Shown here: positions 18,352 through 26,998 of the stretch, one piece after another
Position numbering within the stretch: the first letter of the stretch is position 1
Layout: each line of letters opens with the position of its first letter
Assembly: GCA_002095305.1 (NCBI GenBank)
Contig: MIEI01000049.1
Span: 1-36,135, forward strand
Origin: Pantoea brenneri
GTDB taxonomy: Bacteria; Pseudomonadota; Gammaproteobacteria; Enterobacterales; Enterobacteriaceae
DNA length: 36,135 bases
Direction of reading: 5' to 3'
The notes under the pieces: generated by a model
What the model was told of the DNA's origin: nothing
What the model saw: the letters and a program-made list of their open reading frames with translations, nothing else
Databases searched by the model: none
Made by a program: the position numbers and the translations under genes

Positions 18352-19539
18352 ATGTCTGATGTCGCCGTATTGAGCAACAGCCAGCTCAATAAACGTATCC
18401 TCTCCGTCATTGTTTTCACCTTCTTCTGCTATCTCTCCGTTGGACTACCGCTGGCGGTACTGCCAGGCTTTGTCAAAAATCACCTCGGGTTCAGTTCGTT
18501 TGTCGCCGGGCTGATCATCAGCATTCAATATTTTGCCACCTTACTCAGTCGTCCGCAGTCGGGCCGGCTGGCCGATCGCCTCGGTCCAAAACGGGTGGTG
18601 ATGCTGGGATTACTCTGCTGCGGCATGAGCGGCGTACTGACCATTATTGCTGCGCTGCTGAGCGAATGGCCGTGGCTGAGTCTGGCGCTGCTGGCGCTGG
18701 GGCGGCTGTTTCTCGGCGTCGGCGAAAGCTTCAGCAGCACCGGCTCAACCCTGTGGGGCATGAATATCGTTGGCCCGCTGCAGACCGCACGCGTCATCTC
18801 GTGGAACGGCGTCGCCACCTATCTGGCCATGGCGATTGGCGCGCCGCTTGGGGTGATGCTCAACAGCGGATTTGGCATGAGCGGCTTTGCCGGACTGATT
18901 GCGCTGATGGGGATAGGCGGCTACCTGATGGCCAGCCGCAAACCGGCGGTCACCGTCAGCGTTGGCGAACGAATTCCGTTTCACCGGGTCTTCTCCCGCG
19001 TCTGGCTGTATGGCCTGGCGCTCGGCTGTGGCACCATCGGTTTCGGCGTCATCGCCACCTTTATTACCCTCTATTTTGCCAGCCGTGACTGGCAGGGTGC
19101 GGCCTACGCGCTGTCGGTGTTTAGTCTCGGCTTTGTGCTGGTGCGCCTCGGCTTTGGCCGGTTTATCACCCAGTTTGGCGGGCTGCAGGTTTCGCTGTTC
19201 TCTTTTCTGCTGGAGTGTCTGGGGCTGCTCATCATCTGGCAGGCCGACAGTGCCTGGCTGGTCGGGGCGGGCGCCTTTCTCACCGGCTGCGGCTTCTCGC
19301 TGGTGTTTCCGGCGCTCGGCGTCGAGGCGGTCAAACGGGTCGAGCGTCAGGATCAGGGATCGGCACTGGGCACTTATTCCGCCTTTCTTGATTTGGGCCT
19401 CGGGCTGACCGGTCCGGTGGCCGGACTGTTCATTGGTCACTGGGGAATGCAGTCGGTTTATCTGGCGGCAGCGCTAATGGTGCTGGGTGCGCTGTTGATT
19501 ACGCTGCGGCTTTACTGGCAAAACCGGCGGGCAGGCTAA
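18352..19539 (+). CDS. MFS transporter, YfcJ/YhhS-like
   Basis: A 395-aa protein with about 12 membrane helices and the major-facilitator loop motif GRLADRLGPKR between helices 2 and 3. Its sequence resembles the E. coli YfcJ/YhhS group: SVGLPLAVLPGF, GRLFLGVGES, SWNGVATYLAMAIGAPLG, and GFSLVFPALGVEAVKRV. Members are presumed proton-driven efflux carriers, but the substrate is not known. It starts 72 nt after dusC and converges on pit, with 21 nt between stops. Confidence 0.85.
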   Translation: MSDVAVLSNSQLNKRILSVIVFTFFCYLSVGLPLAVLPGFVKNHLGFSSFVAGLIISIQYFATLLSRPQSGRLADRLGPKRVVMLGLLCCGMSGVLTIIAALLSEWPWLSLALLALGRLFLGVGESFSSTGSTLWGMNIVGPLQTARVISWNGVATYLAMAIGAPLGVMLNSGFGMSGFAGLIALMGIGGYLMASRKPAVTVSVGERIPFHRVFSRVWLYGLALGCGTIGFGVIATFITLYFASRDWQGAAYALSVFSLGFVLVRLGFGRFITQFGGLQVSLFSFLLECLGLLIIWQADSAWLVGAGAFLTGCGFSLVFPALGVEAVKRVERQDQGSALGTYSAFLDLGLGLTGPVAGLFIGHWGMQSVYLAAALMVLGALLITLRLYWQNRRAG

Positions 19540-19560
19540 GCGCCAGCCGGTGTCAGGCTG

Positions 19561-21162
19561 TCAGAGATGAATAAACAGCCAATAGAGCAGGGCGGAGAGC
19601 ATAATTGACACCGGCAGCGTCAGCACCCAGGCGATAGCCAGATTACGCAGCGTCGATAGCTGCAAACCGGAACGGTTGGCCGCCATGGTACCGGCCACGC
19701 CCGACGACAGCACGTGGGTGGTGGAAACCGGCAGGCCAAAGGCATCTGCAGCGCCAATGGTCGCCATCGCCACCAGCTCGGCGCTGGCCCCCTGAGCATA
19801 GCTGAGGTGGGTTTTACCAATCCGTTCGCCCACCGTCACCACAATCCGTCGCCAGCCGACCATGGTACCCAGCCCCAGCGCAATCGCCACCACCACTTTT
19901 ACCCACATCGGAATAAAGCGGGTGGCGCTGTCCAGCTCGGTTTTGACCGCTTTCAGGTTACGTTCGGTCTCCTCCGGCAGCTTCACTTCGGCACTTTGCA
20001 GGTGCTTGATCGACTCCGACGCCAGGTACATCTGGTTACGGGTGTTGGCTACCGACTGTGCCGGGATATTTTCCATCGATCCGTAGCGGCGGATCTGGTC
20101 ACCAATCTCGCTGAGCGTCATCGCCAGCGCCGGTAACACGTTGGGATTGAACTGACTGCTGCCAACAAACCCGATCAGCACGTCGCGGGCGGCCGGCGGC
20201 TGAGGCGCGGCCGGCTGCAGTTGCAGCAGCTGATGTTCGGTGACTTCGGTTAATGCCGCGACGCGCGGGATCTGATCGGCGGGCAGCGATCGGTTGAGGG
20301 CGTAAGCGATCGGCATGGTGCCGACCAGGATCAACATAATCAGCCCCATTCCTTTCTGACCGTCGTTTGAACCGTGCGCAAAGGAGACGCCGGTACAGGT
20401 CAGGATCAGCAGGCCGCGGATCCAGACCGGCGGTGGCTGGTCGTTTTGCGGCGCGCTATAGAGCTGGCGATTGCGGATAAACAGCTTCATCGCCCACAGC
20501 AGCAGCCCGGCGCAGACAAACCCGACCACCGGCGACAGCAGCAGCGCATAGCCGACCTTCAGCGCCTGATCCCAGTCGACCCCGCTCAGGCCGCTGCGGC
20601 CGTGCAGCATCGCATTCGCTACGCCGACGCCGATAATAGAACCAATCAGGGTATGCGAAGAGGAGGAGGGCAGACCGAAATACCAGGTGCCAAGGTTCCA
20701 GATAATCGCCGAGAACAGCAGGGCGTAAACCATGGCAAAGCCGTTGCCGCTGCTGGCCTGCAGAATCAGCTCGACCGGCAGCAGGGAAATGATGCCAAAA
20801 GCGACCACGCCACTGGAGAGCAGCACGCCAAGGAAATTACAGATGCCGGACCAGATCACTGCGGTGCCTGGGGTCAGTGAATGGGTATAGATCACCGTGG
20901 CGACGGCGTTGGCGGTATCGTGAAAGCCGTTGACGAACTCAAAGCCCAGCGCGATCAGCAGCGCCAGTCCCAGCAAAAAGAACGGCAGATAGCTGGTCAC
21001 CGGCATGTTGGTTTGTTCAACATCATTGACCAGATTCAGGCCAGCAAAGGCCAGCCCGGCCACCAGCAGAATGAAAAACAGCGGCTTGCTAAAGCGGCTG
21101 CTTTTGCCGTTGAAATCAGGGCGCCGGGTCGATGAGGAAGAAGAGAGACTGTTTTCGCTCAT
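19561..21162 (-). CDS. pit: low-affinity inorganic phosphate transporter, PiT family
   Basis: This 533-aa protein is a PitA/PitB-type carrier that takes up metal-phosphate with protons. The two duplicated signature motifs are present: GFHDTANAVATVIYT in the first half and GADAFGLPVSTTHVL-type sequence near the end, plus GSNDGQKGMGL and GLPSSSSHTLIGSIIG. Compared with PitA it has a longer serine-rich cytoplasmic N terminus (SENSLSSSSSTRR) and a distinct central loop. The ATG at 21162, with GAGGT upstream, was chosen over an in-frame start at 21210. A Pho box precedes it, so induction under phosphate starvation is likely, unlike constitutive pitA of E. coli. Confidence 0.92.
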   Translation of the reverse strand: MSENSLSSSSSTRRPDFNGKSSRFSKPLFFILLVAGLAFAGLNLVNDVEQTNMPVTSYLPFFLLGLALLIALGFEFVNGFHDTANAVATVIYTHSLTPGTAVIWSGICNFLGVLLSSGVVAFGIISLLPVELILQASSGNGFAMVYALLFSAIIWNLGTWYFGLPSSSSHTLIGSIIGVGVANAMLHGRSGLSGVDWDQALKVGYALLLSPVVGFVCAGLLLWAMKLFIRNRQLYSAPQNDQPPPVWIRGLLILTCTGVSFAHGSNDGQKGMGLIMLILVGTMPIAYALNRSLPADQIPRVAALTEVTEHQLLQLQPAAPQPPAARDVLIGFVGSSQFNPNVLPALAMTLSEIGDQIRRYGSMENIPAQSVANTRNQMYLASESIKHLQSAEVKLPEETERNLKAVKTELDSATRFIPMWVKVVVAIALGLGTMVGWRRIVVTVGERIGKTHLSYAQGASAELVAMATIGAADAFGLPVSTTHVLSSGVAGTMAANRSGLQLSTLRNLAIAWVLTLPVSIMLSALLYWLFIHL

Positions 21163-21216
21163 GGTGTACCTCGAGTTGCTGATGCCGGATGCTGATTTGC
21201 ACCGGTACAACGCAGT

Positions 21217-21250
21217 GTGATACGCGCTTTGTATGACAGTAACATGACGG
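21217..21250 (-). promoter_or_regulatory. Pho box and promoter of pit
   Basis: On the minus strand CCGTCAT-GTTA-CTGTCAT-ACAA (21250 to 21229) forms two 11-bp direct repeats, the layout of a PhoB-binding Pho box. A -10-like TATCAC (21222-21217) starts exactly 10 bp after the second CTGTCAT, the usual activator spacing. The pit ATG is 54 bp further downstream. No -35 is needed when PhoB replaces it. Confidence 0.75.
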
Positions 21251-21348
21251 ACTGGCGGGCGATCGGGCGCGGCGACAGGCTCAGCGGGCGGTGGGTAATC
21301 GGGAGGCGGGGAAGGAGAGCAACGAAAAAAACCGCTAACGCAGGCAAT

Positions 21349-21371
21349 AAAAAAGCCAGCGACAGGCGCTG
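21349..21371 (-). terminator. probable terminator of ldtB
   Basis: Read on the minus strand, a 5-bp stem CAGCG/CGCTG with a 5-nt loop is followed by GC and six T (21354-21349). It ends about 40 bp after the ldtB stop and upstream of the pit Pho box, which would separate the two genes. Confidence 0.55.
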
Positions 21372-21392
21372 CTTCGGTGAGCGTAACGGCGA

Positions 21393-22484
21393 TTACGACG
21401 GGTTATCGGCCGTGGCTGGCGCAGGGGCAGCGGCGGGCTGCTGTGGCTGCGCGGCGTCGGTGTTAGCCCCTTGCGAAGTCACCGGCGTCATCGGCTGCTC
21501 CTGTGGCGCAGCCTGCGGGTTCTCTGGCACGTCAACCGGCGCGGTCTGGATGTTGTTCTCCACACCGTTCACTTTTACCGGCATACCGGTACGGCCCTGA
21601 ATGGCACCGTTCACCTGGTCCTGATTGACACTGGCGTCTACCAGCACTTTGCTGACAGCCTGCGTCAGCGTAATCGGCACCAGTTCACGTGAGTTGAACT
21701 GCTCTTCGGTGGTCGACAGCGGGTTATGTACTTCAACATAACGCGATCCGTCTGGCTCAACGGTGGCTTTGACCGGCTGATCAACGAACTGTACGCGTGT
21801 CCCGACCGGCACATTCTGGTACAGCCATTTGATGTCCTCGGCACGCAGACGCACACAACCGTGGCTGACACGCAGACCAATACCGAAGTTGGCATTGGTA
21901 CCGTGAATCGCGTACAGACGGCCGATATAGAGCGCATACAGCCCCATCGGGTTGTCCGGACCGGCCGGGAACACCGCAGGCAGATTCTCGCCGCGCGCCG
22001 CATATTCTGCGTGCATCGCTTTGGTTGGCGTCCAGGTCGGGCCATCTTTCTTACGTTCTACCGTTGTGGTCCAGTTGATCGGGGTATCTTTACCCAGTTC
22101 ACCGATACCAATCGGCAACACCACCACGGTTTTGCTGCCTTTCGGGTAGTAATAGAGACGCATCTCAGCGCTGTTAATCACAATACCTTCGCGCGGTGCG
22201 TCAGGCAGGATCAGCTGCTGTGGGATGATCATTTTACTGCCAGCCTTTGGCAGATAAACGTCAACCCCCGGATTGGCTTCCAGCATGTTGCTGAGGCCCA
22301 TCTGGTACTGCGCCGCAAAGGCTTCCAGCGGCAACTTGCTGTCCTCAGGAACAGTAATCTCGATATTTTCCCCGATCAATCGGCTGTTGGCCGGCGGTAA
22401 CGGGTAAACCACAGCAAAGGCTGACTGGCTAAACGCCGCCAAAGCCAATGCGATTGAAGCGAACGCGCGAATGCTCATTTTCAT
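21393..22484 (-). CDS. ldtB: L,D-transpeptidase LdtB (YbiS-type), with extended C-terminal tail
   Basis: LdtB is the periplasmic L,D-transpeptidase that attaches Braun lipoprotein to peptidoglycan. A signal peptide ends near residue 24 (SQSAFA). The catalytic YkuD domain covers ~100-235, with [19 protein letters not shown] giving His208 and Cys210. The match to E. coli YbiS is close up to ~305 (RTGMPVKVN), where the E. coli protein stops. Here a further ~57 residues form a tail rich in Pro, Ala and Gln ([26 protein letters not shown]). The tail probably acts as a flexible linker or is simply dispensable. Confidence 0.94.
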   Translation of the reverse strand: MKMSIRAFASIALALAAFSQSAFAVVYPLPPANSRLIGENIEITVPEDSKLPLEAFAAQYQMGLSNMLEANPGVDVYLPKAGSKMIIPQQLILPDAPREGIVINSAEMRLYYYPKGSKTVVVLPIGIGELGKDTPINWTTTVERKKDGPTWTPTKAMHAEYAARGENLPAVFPAGPDNPMGLYALYIGRLYAIHGTNANFGIGLRVSHGCVRLRAEDIKWLYQNVPVGTRVQFVDQPVKATVEPDGSRYVEVHNPLSTTEEQFNSRELVPITLTQAVSKVLVDASVNQDQVNGAIQGRTGMPVKVNGVENNIQTAPVDVPENPQAAPQEQPMTPVTSQGANTDAAQPQQPAAAPAPATADNPS

Positions 22485-22668
22485 ATTTTACAAGTCTTTA
22501 TCGCCATGTTTCAGGCTTGTCAATGTGTCGAACCCATGCTGGCCAATGTGACCTGCTGCGCATTATATGTTCATTAATCTGACGATGTGAATCAGGATTT
22601 TAACCTGCCTGAAATACTTTACGTAACTTACCGTGTTATATCGGCATTTTTCAGCCGCTTACCGCCGT

Positions 22669-22688
22669 AAAAAGCCGCACTCACGGCT
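22669..22688 (-). terminator. weak terminator overlapping the GH15 stop codon
   Basis: On the minus strand AGCCG-TGAGTG-CGGCT (22688-22673) followed by a T run (22673-22669) forms a short hairpin whose loop contains the TGA stop of the GH15 gene. The stem is only 5 bp, so confidence is modest. Confidence 0.4.
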
Positions 22689-24495
22689 GCCACAACGTCA
22701 CCTCGCCACTGAGTTTACGGTTCAGGAAAAAGGCGGCACTGATTAACGCCAGATGGGTCAGCGCCTGCGGCGTATTGCCCAAAGCGTGTCCGCGGCTGTC
22801 GAACTCTTCGGCGTAGAGTCCAAGCGGACTGGCGTAGCTCAGCAGCTTTTCAAATTCGAAATGCGCCTCCTGAATCCGGCCAGCGCGCGCCAGGCATTCG
22901 ACATACCAGAAGGAGCAGGCGCCAAACGAGCCTTCCGATCCTTGCAGACCGTCAGCCGGCGTTTCATCAATGTTGTAGCGCCGCACCATGCCGTCGCTGA
23001 CCAGATTGGCTTTGATGGCATCCAGCGTGGCAATCCAGTCGGGATCGGTCGCGCCGACAAAACGCACCAGCGGCATCAGCAGCATCGACGCATCAAGATG
23101 ATCGCCGTGACGGGTAGAGGAGAAGTGGCCGCGCTCGCTGTTCCAGAAGTTGGCCCAGATATCTTCGCGGATCTCGCGGCGCACCCGATCCCAGCGCTCA
23201 TACGGCATCGGTAACGATCGCTTCATGCCGAGACGCAGCGCGCGGTCCATCGCCACCCAGCACATCAGCCGTGAGTGAAGAAAATGCTCCGGCTGGCCGC
23301 GCATCTCCCAGATACCGGCATCCGGCTGATTCCAGTTGTCGCACAGCCGGTCGATCATTTGGGTGACGTGCAGCCAGCCGCGTTGTGAAATAGCTTCGCC
23401 ATATTTATTGGCGAGATAGACCGCATCCATCAGTTCGCCATAAATATCCAGCTGGGTCTGCTGCCACGCATCATTGCCGATCCGCACCGGGCGTGAATCG
23501 CCGTAGCCCGACAGATTGAGCAACTCCATTTCATGCAGTTCGGTGCCGCTGTCCAGCCGGTACATCACCTGCAGGCGCATCTCATCGTGATGGCTGTTTT
23601 CGACGCAGCGTCCGACCCATTGGGTAAAATGTTTGGCTTCATCGACGTAACCAAGACGCATCAGAGCGTACATGCTGAATGAGGCGTCGCGGATCCACGA
23701 GGCGCGATAATCCCAGTTGCGCTCGCCACCCAGCTCTTCCGGCAAGCCAAAAGTGGCGGCGGCGGCAATCGAACCGTGGCGATGCGAGGTCAGCAGCTTA
23801 AGCGCCAGGGCGGAACGCTGTACCATCTCGCGCCAGCGGCCCTGATAGGTGCTGCGGGCGCTCCAGCGACGCCAGTAATTCAGCGTCTGTTCGAAACAGT
23901 GTTCAGTGGAGAGCGCTTCAATGTGCGCATCGTTGACGCTGCCAAATTCAAATTCAGCATGCTCGCCGGCCTGCAGGATAAAACTGGCGGTGGCGCTGTT
24001 CTCTTCCAGCGTCATCACCACGGTGGCGGCCAGGCGCAGCGAGGGCTGGCCTTCGGCATGAAAATCGATACAGCCGCGCTGCACTTCGGCGCGGGTCTGC
24101 GCCCGGGCGTAGTCGTGACGGGGTGAGCAAAGCATGGTGAATCGCGCTTTACCACGCACCATTTTTACCCGCCGGATCAGCCGCGGCAGTTTGGCATCAT
24201 CATCGCAAATCGGCATGTAATCGGTGATTTCGGCCACGCCCTCATCGCCCAGCCAGCGGGTCTGTAAAATGTTGGTATCGGGCAGGTAGAGCTGCTGACG
24301 GCGCACGTCCTGCCAGTCCGGGGCCAGAGAGAAAAGCCCGGCGTCATCACTGTCGAGCAGCGCGGAAAAGACCGAAGGGCTGTCGAGTTCAGGCCAGCAG
24401 AGATAATCGATAGTACCGTCATTGGCGACCAGCGCGCAGGTGCGCAAATCGCCAATCACGCCGTGGTCCTCAATCTTGCGTTTTACCTTACTCAT
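22681..24495 (-). CDS. glycoside hydrolase family 15 protein (glucoamylase/trehalase type)
   Basis: A 604-aa cytosolic protein without a signal peptide. An N-terminal beta domain (IEDHGVIGDLRTCALVANDGTIDYLCWP) is followed by the (alpha/alpha)6 barrel of GH15. The barrel carries LGGERNWDYRASWIRDA (255-271), GIWEMRG with the probable acid Glu397, and GLYAEEFD with the probable base Glu563/564. Members cleave alpha-glucosidic bonds in dextrins, maltose or trehalose; the substrate cannot be read from sequence. The gene is absent from this place in E. coli. It is divergent from yohF (186 bp between starts), with GGGAGA before the ATG. A role in trehalose or glycogen turnover is a guess. Confidence 0.88.
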   Translation of the reverse strand: MSKVKRKIEDHGVIGDLRTCALVANDGTIDYLCWPELDSPSVFSALLDSDDAGLFSLAPDWQDVRRQQLYLPDTNILQTRWLGDEGVAEITDYMPICDDDAKLPRLIRRVKMVRGKARFTMLCSPRHDYARAQTRAEVQRGCIDFHAEGQPSLRLAATVVMTLEENSATASFILQAGEHAEFEFGSVNDAHIEALSTEHCFEQTLNYWRRWSARSTYQGRWREMVQRSALALKLLTSHRHGSIAAAATFGLPEELGGERNWDYRASWIRDASFSMYALMRLGYVDEAKHFTQWVGRCVENSHHDEMRLQVMYRLDSGTELHEMELLNLSGYGDSRPVRIGNDAWQQTQLDIYGELMDAVYLANKYGEAISQRGWLHVTQMIDRLCDNWNQPDAGIWEMRGQPEHFLHSRLMCWVAMDRALRLGMKRSLPMPYERWDRVRREIREDIWANFWNSERGHFSSTRHGDHLDASMLLMPLVRFVGATDPDWIATLDAIKANLVSDGMVRRYNIDETPADGLQGSEGSFGACSFWYVECLARAGRIQEAHFEFEKLLSYASPLGLYAEEFDSRGHALGNTPQALTHLALISAAFFLNRKLSGEVTLWQP

Positions 24496-24681
24496 CCTGG
24501 TCTCCCTGTTAGTGTCATTGCTAACTATAGTCGAGGCGGCAGCGTCGGCGGCGGCCTGGCACAGAGGGTTAATTCAGCGTAGCGATCGGATCAGCGTCTG
24601 ATTAATCGAAGGGGCGCTGACGGCGGGCGAATTTTTCAGGACGGTTATACTGGTGATGACACTTTCCTAAAGGAGGCCGTT

Positions 24682-25455
24682 ATGACCACATCCCAGAGCA
24701 AAGTCGCTATTATCACCGCATCAGACTCAGGCATTGGCAGCCGCTGCGCCGAAATGCTGGCAGAGCAGGGCTTCGATATTGGTATCACCTGGCGTTCAGA
24801 CGAAGAGGGCGCGCAGCGCACCGCACAGCGGGTGCGGGAGATTGGCCGGCGTGCCGAAATTATTCAGCTCGATTTGGCTGACCCTGAACGGGGCGGTCAG
24901 TCACTGCAACAGCTGATCGATAAGTTTGGCCGGATCGATGTGCTGGTAAACAATGCCGGTGCCAATTTCAAAGCGGATTTCCTCGATGTCACCTATGAAG
25001 ACTGGCGTAAAACCTTCGCAGTGGATGTCGATGGCGTGTTTGTCTGCGGCCAGATTGCTGCCCGCAAGATGGTTGAGCAGGGCGAAGGCGGACGCATTAT
25101 CAATATCACTTCGGTGCATGAGCATACGCCGCTGCCCGGTTCGGTGGCCTATACGGCGGCAAAACATGCGGCCGGCGGCCTGACCAAATCGATGGCGCTG
25201 AGCCTGTTGCCGCACAACATTCTGGTCAATGCGGTGGCACCCGGCGCTATCGCCACGCCGATGAACAAGATGACCGATGAGGATGCGCACCAGGTGAAGA
25301 TGCCGGAAATTCCGGCTGGCCGTCCCGGTGACACCCACGAAATTGCCAGCATGGTGGCCTGGCTCTGCTCCGAGTGGGCGACCTACACCACCGGCCAGTC
25401 GTTTATCATCGATGGCGGGTTCATGCTGGCGAATCCGCAGTTTAAAGGTTACTGA
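24682..25455 (+). CDS. yohF: short-chain dehydrogenase/reductase YohF
   Basis: This 257-aa classical SDR matches E. coli YohF (253 aa), a putative NAD(P)-dependent acetoin-type reductase whose true substrate is unsettled. The cofactor loop is TASDSGIG (12-19), the same unusual variant of TGxxxGIG as in YohF; NNAG is at 90-93 and the catalytic triad is Ser144, Tyr157 and Lys161. The C terminus IIDGGFMLANPQF is diagnostic. AGGAGG (24671-24676) precedes the ATG. Its stop overlaps the end of yohD by 7 nt on the opposite strand. Confidence 0.94.
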   Translation: MTTSQSKVAIITASDSGIGSRCAEMLAEQGFDIGITWRSDEEGAQRTAQRVREIGRRAEIIQLDLADPERGGQSLQQLIDKFGRIDVLVNNAGANFKADFLDVTYEDWRKTFAVDVDGVFVCGQIAARKMVEQGEGGRIINITSVHEHTPLPGSVAYTAAKHAAGGLTKSMALSLLPHNILVNAVAPGAIATPMNKMTDEDAHQVKMPEIPAGRPGDTHEIASMVAWLCSEWATYTTGQSFIIDGGFMLANPQFKGY

Positions 25456-26027
25456 TCGGCCCGACGGTTATGCCAGCGGCGGATCACCCAGCGCAGCACA
25501 AAGGCAAACACAATGGCACCGACCAGCCACAGCAGATGTTTAAGGTGCTGATCCAGTTTGTGCAGCCACGGAGCGATGATGCCGCCGGCAAAGTAGCCGA
25601 GGGTGACGAAAATCAGTGCCCAGATTGCCGCCCCAATCACGTTGAGAATGAAAAATTTCATCGGATTGAGGCGGCTGGCACCGATGATGATCGGGCCAAT
25701 CAGGCGGAAGCCATACATAAAGCGCACCCCAATCACAAACAGGCTCGGCCGGCGCTTGATCAGCCGGTTAGCCTTGACCACCTTATCCTGATGTTTTTTA
25801 AGCCGCCGCAGAATGCGCGCACCGTAGCGGCGACCAATCCAGTAGAGCAACTGATCGCCGATGATGCCGCCGGCCATCGCGGCCACCACCACGCCAGCAT
25901 AGTGCAGCAGTCCCTCATGTGCGGCGACACCGCCGAGCAGGGTAAAGGTTTCCCCTTCGGCGATACACCCAATCAGCAGCGCCAGATACCCGTACTGGGT
26001 AATTAATCCGTTGATATCCAAATGCAA
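25449..26027 (-). CDS. yohD: DedA-family membrane protein YohD
   Basis: YohD is a DedA (VTT/SNARE-associated) inner-membrane protein of 192 aa, as long as in E. coli. The DedA family supports the proton gradient and undecaprenyl-phosphate recycling. Family motifs are EGETFTLLGGVAAHEG, GGIIGDQLLYWIGRRYG and FVIGVRFMYGFRLIGPIIIGAS. The start must be non-ATG: TTG at 26027 has AGGGAG 7 nt upstream, while TTG at 26021 gives MDINGLITQYGY and aligns better with E. coli MDLNTLISQYGY. I list the longer form. The gene converges on and overlaps yohF. Confidence 0.92.
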   Translation of the reverse strand: MHLDINGLITQYGYLALLIGCIAEGETFTLLGGVAAHEGLLHYAGVVVAAMAGGIIGDQLLYWIGRRYGARILRRLKKHQDKVVKANRLIKRRPSLFVIGVRFMYGFRLIGPIIIGASRLNPMKFFILNVIGAAIWALIFVTLGYFAGGIIAPWLHKLDQHLKHLLWLVGAIVFAFVLRWVIRRWHNRRADQ

Positions 26028-26233
26028 AATGGCACTCCCTGTTTATGGCTGTTTGCTTAAGTCTATACGCGATTTGGCTTCGCTTCCGCCCGCCGACCGC
26101 CACTGCGCTTATTTTTGCTGTTTTTTTGCCCAGCCGCCACGAAAGTTGTACTGCCGTTTATACTTGAAGTGTCGCTGCCCTCAGAGACCCTCTTGCCGTT
26201 CCGGGCAGCCCTTTGCATCAGAGGAGTGACTGT

Positions 26234-26821
26234 ATGAACCATGTCTGGGGACTTCTGGCGCATCCGAATCAGGAAATGCGCCATATCAAGCAAGAGAATG
26301 AGAGCGTCTCGCACCATTACACCCACCATGTCCTGCTGATGGCGGCCGTTCCGGTTATCTGCGCCTTTATCGGCACTACCCAGCTGGGCTGGAACCTGGG
26401 CGAGGGGCAGTTTGTGCAACTGAATCTGGCGACCGGGATCGGGCTGGGTATTCTGTTCTATCTGATTATTCTTGGTGGCGTCGCGGTGATGGGCCGGGTA
26501 ATCCACTGGATGGCCCGTAATTATCCGCAACGGCCAGGCGTGCAGCGCTGTACCGTGTTTGCCGGTTACGTTGCGACGCCGCTGTTTCTTAGCGGGCTGG
26601 TGGCGCTCTATCCGCTGGTCTGGCTCTGCGTACTGGTGGGTGCCTTAGCGCTGGTGTATACCGGCTATCTGCTCTATATCGGCATTCCGCTGTTCCTCAA
26701 TATTGACCGTGAAGAGAGCCTGCGTTTTTCCGGCTCAACGCTGGCAATTGGCGTGCTGGTATTTGAAGTGTTACTGGCGATGACCGTGATTCTGTGGGGT
26801 TACGGACCACGCCTGTTCTGA
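26234..26821 (+). CDS. yohC: Yip1-family inner-membrane protein YohC
   Basis: A 195-aa membrane protein with about five helices, of the Yip1 domain family, equal in length to E. coli YohC. It starts MNHVWGLLAHPNQEMRHIKQE. Its function is unknown. The ATG at 26234 with GAGGAG (26220-26225) was preferred over an in-frame start at 26213. It is divergent from yohD and followed by a terminator. The ~200 bp between yohD and yohC holds both promoters but no element I can name. Confidence 0.93.
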   Translation: MNHVWGLLAHPNQEMRHIKQENESVSHHYTHHVLLMAAVPVICAFIGTTQLGWNLGEGQFVQLNLATGIGLGILFYLIILGGVAVMGRVIHWMARNYPQRPGVQRCTVFAGYVATPLFLSGLVALYPLVWLCVLVGALALVYTGYLLYIGIPLFLNIDREESLRFSGSTLAIGVLVFEVLLAMTVILWGYGPRLF

Positions 26822-26826
26822 TCTGC

Positions 26827-26859
26827 GGCTGCCGCCGGTCTGACGGCAGCCTGCTTTTT
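26827..26859 (+). terminator. Rho-independent terminator of yohC
   Basis: GGCTGCCG (26827-26834) pairs perfectly with CGGCAGCC (26844-26851) around a 9-nt loop and is followed by TGCTTTTT. It starts 5 nt after the yohC stop. Confidence 0.85.
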
Positions 26860-26952
26860 AACGCCCGGAAACAATCTCACCAGGAAATTTCTTAACCTTC
26901 AGCGTATGATGCTGCTGCCAGCCCGCGCTCTGACTGCCTTGACGCCGGCGGC

Positions 26953-26967
26953 CTGTGTCTGACACAG
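26953..26967. promoter_or_regulatory. 15-bp perfect palindrome upstream of pbpG, possible operator
   Basis: CTGTGTC-T-GACACAG is a perfect inverted repeat with a single central base, so it cannot form a normal RNA hairpin and fits a dimeric repressor or activator site better. It ends 31 bp before the pbpG ATG, where a promoter or leader would be. I do not recognise the regulator. Confidence 0.4.
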
Positions 26968-26998
26968 CGCACAATTTCAACCGGGTCTTTTTTCTGTG

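Noticed and set aside
20374..20880. 168-aa plus-strand frame inside pit
   Set aside because: Antisense shadow with a Gln/Arg/Asp-rich low-complexity composition.
21726..22400. 224-aa plus-strand frame inside ldtB
   Set aside because: Antisense shadow of the conserved catalytic domain; no own start signals.
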